DNA from: Mytilus trossulus
Lineage: Eukaryota; Mollusca; Bivalvia; Mytilida; Mytilidae
Direction: 5' to 3'
NCBI RefSeq assembly: GCF_036588685.1
Contig: NC_086375.1
Span: forward strand, 50,662,955 to 50,726,954
Length of the DNA: 64,000 nucleotides
In this document: one piece after another, positions 56,828 through 64,000 of the stretch
Layout of the letters: every line of letters begins with the position of its first letter
How positions within the stretch are numbered: position 1 is the first letter of the stretch
Position numbers and translations under genes: made by a program
The notes under the pieces: generated by a model
The model's database searches: none
Told to the model about the DNA's origin: nothing
The model's input: only the letters and a program-made list of their open reading frames with translations

Positions 56828-56908
56828 TAGACGGATTGCTAGACGGACGAACCGAATGACTGATAGATGGAGGAACGGACGGATGGAAGGACGGACGGAC
56901 AGACGGGT
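56828..56908. repeat. Degenerate (GACG/GACA)n microsatellite
   Basis: ACGGACGGATGGAAGGACGG and similar units. The Pro/Ser-rich open frame on the minus strand is an artefact of this repeat. Confidence 0.75.
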
Positions 56909-57289
56909 GTATACAATAATACGTCCTGTCAGAATTGGGACGGGCGTGTAAAAACGCAAAGAAATGAACAAAAAAATCGTAATTAAAGGTCAATAAGTTT
57001 TATTAGGATATCGGCCAAGTCGATTTATTTGTATATTTGTCTGTCTTATCATTTTCCTATATAACTTTTATATATATTTGAGAAAAATGTATAGAAATCG
57101 ATAAAAAGAACTTGATATTCGGCATTTATTATAATAAACATAATCCAACTCACATTCCCGGGTGTCCCTGTTTTCTCATTTCTTACAATATTTTAATTCG
57201 GTATACACTTTATAAGATAAGTGGCGAATCTAGATGACGTATATGTTGCACGCCCCGACCCCACCTTCGGTTGCCAAAACTATATTGAT

Positions 57290-57415
57290 TTAGTTTTTTG
57301 TATTGTTTTGTTAGTCTATTTGTCTTTTTTTATTTTTTAGCTATTGCATTGTCAGTCTGTTTTCGATTTATGACTTTTACTGTCCCTCCTGCTATCTTTT
57401 GACCCTCTTTTACTA
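57290..57415 (+). mobile_element. Penelope-like 3' tail remnant
   Basis: TATTTTTTAGCTATTGCATT, then GACTTTTACTGTCCCTCCTG, matches the tail shared by 15780-17092 and 49185-50258. Confidence 0.6.
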
Positions 57416-58284
57416 ATAATGATTGTTAACATAATAATGATCGTTTCAACAAATGAAAATACGTTTGAATATATATGTTTTCTTAATTTAATCATATTTA
57501 TTTATTAGTAACTTTATTATTAACGGAATGATAAACATTCAATGAAACGATTTATGAAAATGTCTGATGAACGACAGCTTTCGAGCAGAAGATTGATGTA
57601 TATTGTAACGAAAAAAGACTTATGAATGCTTTTCTAATTGTACATCATCACCTTTTGATTAATTCATGATATATCTAGACTTGGGGGAAATTAACAACCT
57701 AACTATTTGGAAAAAAATGGGTTTTGCACTATAGGTATTCATTTTTATTGATACGTTGTATATCTCAAGCTGAATCATTGACGTGTTTGTACTAAAAGCA
57801 GACAGGAAAATAATCATTTCACTTTTTAAATTATAGGTAAATTAAAAACAGTTTAAACTATTGCCATCATTCGTTTTCTTTTATTCTCCGATAACATTTG
57901 GAAAGTTTATCCTCTAAACCTACTTAAAAATTCTAGACTCAACGTTAGTCATACTAAACTTTTTAAGAAATTCGTTTCAATTCCTTCGGGTATACATAAC
58001 ATAAGATGGAATTGACTCAACTTTTAGTTTATATAACTCATACATTCCTGGCTTTTAAATACTGGACTTCAGCTTTCCAAATAAAAGATCTTCGGAAGAA
58101 TCAAATTTTTAAAGCCGTATTTTCTTTTAACATGTTAACTATCTGTTTCGTAGTCAGTGCAAATGTACTGCTTTGACTATTACAGACCTTTCCTAAATTC
58201 TACGTAAAAGAATATAGATAGTATTAAGAAACTAAGTATCTATCATAATATGGAACGCAAAAACTGTCTTGTTATGACCATTTT

Positions 58285-58770
58285 CATTATATGATGTACA
58301 TTTACCTTTATATGATGTGCACTCATAATTATATGATGTGCACCTGTCATTATATGATGTGCATTTACCTTTATATGATGTGCACTTGTCATTATATGAT
58401 GGGCAAAAACATTTATATGATGTCAAAACATCTTTATACATTGTATGATGTGCAAATATACTTATATGATGTGCATACATACTAATATGATGTGCAAATA
58501 TATTTATATGATGTGCAAATGTACTTATATGATGTGCAAACAGCCTTATATATGTGCAAACATTCTTATATGATGTGCAAATATCCTTATATGATATGCA
58601 AATGTACTTATATGATGTGCAAATATTCTTATATGATGTGCATTTTCCCTTATCTTATGTGCAAACATCTTTATATGATGTGGTTGTGTCATTATATTAT
58701 GTGATTGTAATCTTATATCATGTGGTTCGATTAACTTTATTATATGGTATTGAAACGTCATTATATGATG
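58285..58770. repeat. 21-bp minisatellite (TTATATGATGTGCAAATATC)
   Basis: About 22 tandem units of close to 21 bp built on TTATATGATGTGCAAA, with variable last bases (CTTGTCA, ATATCC, TGTACTT). The period is a multiple of three and the unit lacks stops in several frames, so long repeat-encoded frames appear on both strands. No signal peptide or splice context supports translation. Confidence 0.88.
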
Positions 58771-59334
58771 TGCTTTCATCGTTGTTATGGTCAATGAACA
58801 TGATTAAGATTAGAATGAAAACTGTCTACGTCATAATTGATTCCGATCCGCTTTTGCGGAATAAATATAAACCCGGCTCAAATCTGTAGCTACCGTTAGG
58901 AAAATGGTTACGATTTAATATGAGAAGAACCTTGAAATGTTCCTCGATTTAAGATAAAAAAAAATTACACCAAATATTGATGGAAAATTGCCAAATTATG
59001 AATTTTAATCGATGGGTCTACAATAAGGAACATAAGGGTCTGTACTTATGAGCATACAGTTGAACATAGGTTAAAGAAATAGTTCATAAATCTGTTGCTA
59101 TCGCAAGTGAAAGTCCATTTTCAAGATCAAGTGAGGCAATGAAGTTTTACATAAATTAACGTTTAAAGATTAAGCTCAGTTAATACAGGAGCTAATTGAA
59201 GAATTTCCCGGCTGCGGAGAAAAAATGATAAAACAAATTGTAGGGCTCTTTTTTAAAGCTTGCGGTTCGGTTTGAGCAAAGACTCCGTGTTGAAAGTCGT
59301 AATTTGATTTATAATAGTTTACTTTTTTCACATT

Positions 59335-59395
59335 ATGATTTTGATGTAGAGTTGTCTCATTGGCACGCATACCACATCTTCTTATTTCTATTCAT
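59335..59395 (-). repeat. Abundant repeat fragment, reverse
   Basis: GTAGAGTTGTCTCATTGGCA followed by CGCATACCACATCTTCTTAT is the inverted start of the 59705 copy. Confidence 0.65.
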
Positions 59396-59704
59396 TGCAA
59401 AAGACACCAATGAACTCAAAGTCAATTTTTAAAATATTTCATAATGATAGCTACAAAATTTTCTACTGTTGCATAATTATTCCTGTGTGGATGATTGGTT
59501 GATTAAATTGTTGATTGATTGCTTTTTAACGCTACTTTCAACACTATCATGCTATTTCGTGGCGGTGAGTTTATATTGATGGAAGGAGTCAAAGTCCACG
59601 GAGAGATCATGTTTTTATGTTGTCATGCATTTATTGCACAGCTTCACTTGCATTATTATGAATGGACGCTCGACGTCCAGCAAAAAATTGATATATATAT
59701 AAAT

Positions 59705-59990
59705 AGAAAAAAAGAAGATGTGGTATGATTGCTAATAGGACAACTCACCACAAGACACCAACTGACACAGAAATTAACAACTATGATAGGTCACCGAACG
59801 GCCTTCATCAATGAGCAATGCCAATACCGCATAGTCAAATATAAAAGGCCCCGATATGACAAAGTAAATTAAACGAAAACTAACGGCATAATTTATGTAC
59901 CAAAATAAACGAAAAACAAATACCGATATGTAACACATCAACAAACGACAACTACTGAATTACAGGCTCCTGACTTGGGACAGGTGCATA
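59705..59990 (+). repeat. Abundant mussel repeat, near-complete copy
   Basis: It runs from AGAAGATGTGGTATGATTGC through GGTCACCGAACGGCCTTCAT and AAAAGGCCCCGATATGACAA to GGCTCCTGACTTGGGACAGG. It is the best single reference copy of this family in the window. Confidence 0.75.
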
Positions 59991-60182
59991 TTCGTACGAG
60001 ACCACATTAGTGTGATATTAATATTAATCCTGTTTTGTACTAGATCGAAATCCTGAGCTGGATTTTTAACATGGTAGTTTACATAGGAATACATTTCACA
60101 TTACCCGGACACAATATTCTGATTCCGAACTAAGCAAGTCTTTTCTTTTACTCCTCAGTTTTACGTGCTTAGTAGTGAAGCA

Positions 60183-60290
60183 GCATTTTTTTTATTTTTT
60201 TTTTAACCCGTCGGGATTTGAACCCACGACCAGCCACACTTTAGGCGAACATTCTGCCATGAAACCACCTCTACTAGACTGTTACCAGTA
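60183..60290 (-). mobile_element. tRNA-derived SINE-like unit, reverse
   Basis: On the minus strand GGTGGTTTCATGGCAGAATG (A-box-like) is followed by GGTCGTGGGTTCAAATCCCG (good B box) and an A-rich tail. It is a pol III-type head with no clear cloverleaf ends, so a SINE or tRNA pseudogene rather than a working tRNA. Confidence 0.55.
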
Positions 60291-60826
60291 ATATGAAAGG
60301 AAAGCTACTCAGATACATCATCAGACTCTAGCATAGTCAGCTTTAAAAGACCCCGAAATGATAATGTAAAACTATTTTGTTGTCCAATCTGGGTTTGTTT
60401 TCTCTCAATCGATTTATGACTTTTTGAACATTAGTATAGGTAGCATAGTAGTAATTGCATTCTTGAATTTAGGTTGCTCTTTTGTGTACCCTACTAAAGT
60501 AAATGTATCTGCAGAGCGTGATTGGACAAATAAAACAGTATTAACTAAACATACTTTCCCAAACTGAAGAATGAATCAGGTGTAGAAAAAATATGAAAAA
60601 ATGTTACATACAGGTAGGTGAAAATTATTTTTTTGTCATTTTTTGTCATTTTTTATTCATTGCATGATAAAAGACCTAAAAGTACTAGTGGTCGTAGGTT
60701 TTGAGTGATAGCAAAACAGGTAAACGGTCATGATACATATTCAAATTTATTTCTGAATAGTATAATGAAACAACTTCAGTTAACTGTTTGTAGAATTTGT
60801 GGCGGTGTTAGAAAGTGGTGAAAGAT

Positions 60827-60852
60827 AAAAAAAAAAAAAAAAAAAAAAAAAA
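60827..60852. repeat. Poly-A tract
   Basis: Twenty-six consecutive A residues. Confidence 0.9.
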
Positions 60853-62299
60853 GTTATCATTAACCTTTTTGAGCCAGAAAATACTTCCGTGCGACCTATA
60901 CTACCATTGTATTTATCTATAATATAAACAAAAACTTGCATTTATCACTACATTGTAATTATTCTCCGTTACCATATGCAAAGGTAAATAACTCTAGCTA
61001 AATCACGACACTTGAGTTGAGATAAAAAATGAATATAGAGATAGACTTAATTAAACTTTTATGTCGAAATAGTTCGGTAACGGCCATATTTGGCTTCGAT
61101 AATAAAGTGTAATGTTACAAGAAAAAAAAGTTTTTAGTTGACTTAAAGACGTGTGAGAAAGGTATAAAGAATTATTTCTATCATAGTTTTCTTTTGAAGC
61201 GTTGATTTTTTGCGTCTCAATTATGTCAACATAAGGGCTTTTGACAAAATTTAACGAAATCGGCTTATTGCAGCCACATTTATGATCAGAAATAGAGCGC
61301 AGGCGCAGGTGTCAACAAACTAAATATTTTCAAGTAAGATATGTAAAATGTCACTACAAACATTACTTTTTTGTTTCATTTCCAATAATCATTGATTTTT
61401 CGTGGAAAGTCAAAATGAGTACAATTTGCAATGTCATTTTTAAAACGCAGAAACGTTAATTTTGCACAAAAATACTTTATTATAATGGAATGTAATGTAA
61501 TCCATTGTTATCTATAGTTATCAAAAGATGTACAATTAAAAGAGTCGTGATATCAATTAACAATAGATCAACAAAATCTAAATTGCACAAGGTACACTTC
61601 CTGGTTTATCTTTCTACGGTTTTGTCATCTCAATTTTTAATTTCATATTCAAAGTTCAAAATTTAAAAAAAACATATCTGTCATTTAATTTTAAAATGTT
61701 TCTATCTTACAAGCTCTTTTACCTCAGCTGATTGTTCTATATCTATACTATTAAACGAGAAGACCTAATTTTTGGTGTCGCTTCTCTTCTTTCCACAATA
61801 AATTAATCAACACGCCTCTGTGTCCTATAGGTACAGTGCATAGTGCCATTTGTCATCCATTTATATGATTATTCAGATTGAGTTATTTTTGGAGAAAAAC
61901 GAGAAAAAAGGCATCCGGATATTGTCCCGTCATTGGACGAAATTTTAAGTCAGATTAGACTTCCGGTTTGCGTTTTTCTGTATACTTTGAACATACATAT
62001 ATACAAAGAATAAAGTATATTTTCAGAATTCTATCTGCTATCATTTTCAAGTTTACTAAATTATAATCCTGGTACCTTTGATAACTATTCCTATCCACGG
62101 CAGTCACAGAAATTATTAAATAGAGAGGGTCTGCATACTATATCAATGACCACTATGGATCGATTAGTAAACTTAGAATTGAAAGTAAACACACTATATT
62201 TATATAGACTAAGTAATGAATGTTCATAATAAACAGATAAGCGCTAAAAATATTCATGAGAACTTTTGATAGTAAACACACTATTTTATATACCTTTAT

Positions 62300-62470
62300 C
62301 GGGACTGTGGAATCGGGTGTTTATAAGCTCTTGATTTCGGAATTAGCCGTTTCGAGATCCGGGAATTCCTTTTTTTCGGATTTCGGGACGTTAGGATTTA
62401 CTTTGTATAAATTCGGGACCTCGGGATTTCGTTTTTTTTAAGTCCGGGATTTCGGGATCAGGACCCTTCC
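62300..62470. repeat. Degenerate TTCGGGA(T/C) tandem repeat
   Basis: Repeats of TTTCGGGA, ATTCGGGACC and CGGGATTTCGGGATC, ending in a C-rich run. Confidence 0.6.
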
Positions 62471-62479
62471 TATCCCCCC

Positions 62480-62702
62480 TCCAATATGACACAGATATTG
62501 ACAACTATAGGTTACGGTACGACCTTCAACAACGAGCAAAGCCCATACCGCATACTCAGCTTTAAAAGGCCCCGAACTGACAATGTAAAACAATTCAAAC
62601 CAGAAAACTAGCGGCCTTATTTATGTACAAAAAAAATTAACGAAAAAAAAATATGTAACACATAAACAAACAACACCCACTGAATTACAGCTCCTTACTT
62701 GA
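62480..62702 (+). repeat. Abundant mussel repeat inside the Helitron
   Basis: TATGACACAGATATTGACAA through AAAGCCCATACCGCATACTC to ACTGAATTACAGCTCCTTAC. It is 5' truncated compared with 59705. Confidence 0.7.
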
Positions 62703-63205
62703 ATGTTCATAACATACTAATGTATGTTCATAACATACTAATGTATGTTCATATTGAAATTGATAGAAAACCAAAAATGGGAATATTGGAAAGGAGGAGG
62801 GATTAAAAAAAATATTTTCCTGTCCCCAATAACCTATGACTTATGATACTTTTGCTGAAATTCTCCAGTCATTCAATATTTTACAAAATTCTTCCAACGA
62901 CAATTAAGATACTTTAAACTACGCTCTGTATGCCCGCGATTTCGCGGGTGTGTTCTAGTAATTAATGATTATTTAAATCTTCATCGAAGTATACTTATAT
63001 TGCAACATTTCAGCTTTATGTGTTATATGTGTCCCATGCGATTGTCGTATGCCATATATCAAACGATGTATATAAGAACAATTAGCAAAAACAAAAAAAG
63101 TAAATGTTACAACATTTTAAAGTCTCACGTGTGACATTATAAACCAAATACAAATTAATATCATTATTTTTTTTATTCATATTTCATGTTTAGTAGCACT
63201 TTACT

Positions 63206-63213
63206 TATAAATA
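63206..63213 (+). promoter_or_regulatory. Candidate TATA box of the right-edge gene
   Basis: TATAAATA lies 49 bp before the ATG at 63255, which would give a leader of roughly 15-20 bp. Tentative. Confidence 0.3.
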
Positions 63214-63254
63214 ATTAGTTTTCAAAAAGTGTACATATTTGAAAAAAACACAAA

Positions 63255-63335
63255 ATGGTGCTGTTTATAAAACAGATAGTAGTGTTTGTTATTTTAGGCT
63301 TATCTGTTACTATCTGCATGGGACATTTGAACAAG
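63255..63335 (+). CDS. Signal-peptide exon of a secreted protein (partial, runs off the window)
   Basis: The ATG opens MVLFIKQIVVFVILGLSV, then TICMGHLNK, 27 codons, ending at the excellent donor AAG|GTAAGA in phase 0. A basic residue, a long hydrophobic core and a small-residue end (CMG) make a strong signal peptide. Exon size and phase resemble the peptide precursors at 28586 and 39993, but the sequence and upstream DNA do not match them. The mature protein would be encoded beyond 64000. Confidence 0.55.
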
Positions 63336-63727
63336 GTAAGACGATATCTAATTTGTTTTTTATGCTTTTTTCTTAATTGCACAACATAAACACTTTTCAA
63401 ATTTATCAAAGAGTCGGGATTCATATTCAAAGTTCGTGAACTGAGCATTTCGTTACAATAAGACTTATCATAAGTAGTTAAAAAAAAAAGCATTTTAGAA
63501 TAGTAGGTAAATCACAAAGTTGGCGAGCATATCAAATGTTGAACAATGTTATGTAATATATATTTTCATGTGCTTTGATAATTAATTAGTTTTATTGCAA
63601 AGCCTATCATAGTTTTCCACAGATTCACCTGCAAGTTACCTGTCCATTTAAACTTTTGTAAGTTCTATTGTCCCATCTAACAAATACAACAGGTATTGTT
63701 CTCTGTGTAGTTTATTCCGGCGTTTTA

Positions 63728-63843
63728 CATTTGCGCCGATCTGCATTTCATTTGCGCCGATTTTTTCTTTCATTTGCGCCGATTATTTTTTTCATTTGCG
63801 CCGATTTTTTTACAGGTAAATAACAGGTAAATTACAGGTGAAA
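63728..63843. repeat. CATTTGCGCCGATTTTTT array and AACAGGTAAAT triplet
   Basis: Four CATTTGCGCCGAT units with T-rich spacers (63728-63810) are followed by three ACAGGTAAAT units. Confidence 0.82.
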
Positions 63844-63847
63844 TGAT

Positions 63848-63900
63848 ATTAAGAAGATGTGGGATGAGTGCCAATGAGACAACTCTCCATCCCAGTAATG
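63848..63900 (+). repeat. Abundant mussel repeat, 5' fragment
   Basis: AAGAAGATGTGGGATGAGTG, then CCAATGAGACAACTCTCCAT. Confidence 0.65.
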
Positions 63901-64000
63901 TTATTTTCATTTATCATTAAAGACCTCTAACGTTAGCCAGCTGTACATACACAATGTATGTTATGAATTGTCAATCATAACATGTATATAACTGTTGTCT

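Larger units (their letters stand above)
61742..62958 (+). mobile_element. Non-autonomous Helitron
   Basis: The 5' end is TCTATACTATTAAACGAGAA preceded by A. The 3' end is a GC hairpin (CCCGCGATTTCGCGGG), then TGTGTTCTAG, followed by T. A 5' TC, a 3' hairpin about ten bases before CTRR, and insertion between A and T are the defining Helitron features. No Rep/helicase gene is present. A CGGGATTTCGGG repeat and a copy of the abundant mussel repeat (62480-62702) lie inside. Confidence 0.75.
51263..63205. other. Intergenic region, 11.9 kb, repeat-rich
   Basis: No gene is recognised on either strand. Named contents are listed separately. Stretches 54620-55100, 55500-56810, 56920-57280, 57420-58280, 58800-59330 and 60860-61740 show nothing I can identify. 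Confidence 0.6.
63336..64000 (+). other. Start of an intron with short repeats
   Basis: No second exon is visible. It contains the CATTTGCGCCGAT array, AACAGGTAAAT units and a short abundant-repeat fragment. Confidence 0.5.

Noticed and set aside
56742..56993. Pro/Ser-rich open frame on the minus strand
   Set aside because: It is produced by the degenerate GACG/GACA microsatellite.
58285..58770. CRISPR-like array of regular repeats
   Set aside because: The units are head to tail with no unique spacers of constant length, and the DNA is eukaryotic. It is a minisatellite.
58232..58889. Several 64-111 codon open frames on both strands
   Set aside because: They follow from the stop-poor 21-bp repeat unit; there is no signal peptide, splice site or codon bias.
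60195..60285. Functional tRNA gene on the minus strand
   Set aside because: The B box is good, but the acceptor stem does not pair and an A-rich tail follows; a SINE is more likely.

Overview
The window looks like nuclear DNA of a marine bivalve, most likely a mussel close to Mytilus. The evidence is eukaryotic split genes with GT-AG introns, an AT-rich background, and several dispersed repeat families that I recognise from mussel genomes by memory rather than by search. Nothing bacterial is present. Only about 2 kb of the 64 kb is convincingly protein-coding. The rest is introns and spacers filled with old transposon fragments, foldback repeats and minisatellites.

Layout, all confident genes on the + strand: (1) 385-5341, the last three exons of a GMC-type FAD oxidoreductase (choline or glucose dehydrogenase-like), with a small Cys-rich open exon inside its first visible intron. 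(2) 10194-18392, a complete three-exon gene for a 110-residue secreted-then-anchored Cys-rich microprotein (signal peptide, six-Cys ectodomain, one membrane span, short charged tail), plus a possible in-frame 21-nt microexon. (3) 28586-31154 and 39993-51220, two diverged tandem paralogues with identical architecture. Each has a 25-codon signal-peptide exon, an acidic propeptide exon, and a last exon carrying Lys-Arg followed by a short disulfide peptide of the form C-x-x-Y-G-C. They look like neuropeptide, peptide hormone or secreted bioactive peptide precursors of a family I do not recognise. About 0.5 kb of upstream DNA is also conserved between them. (4) 63255-63335, a signal-peptide exon of a further gene that runs off the right edge.

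The peptide pair is the best candidate for something undescribed. Copy A ends in Gly-Lys-stop, which predicts an amidated ten-residue product. Copy B has lost or never had that end and carries a longer tail with a Lys-Lys site. Copy B's first intron has grown to 10.6 kb through insertions, against 1.9 kb in copy A.

Mobile DNA includes at least five fragments of a Penelope-like reverse transcriptase element, two non-LTR retrotransposon 3' ends, one non-autonomous Helitron with both termini visible (61742-62958), two elements with clear terminal inverted repeats (14103-15341, 34486-35464), three tRNA-derived SINE-like units, several long hairpins, and a 21-bp minisatellite (58285-58770). I ran no searches. 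Family names rest on motif recognition, and coordinates of decayed repeats are approximate.
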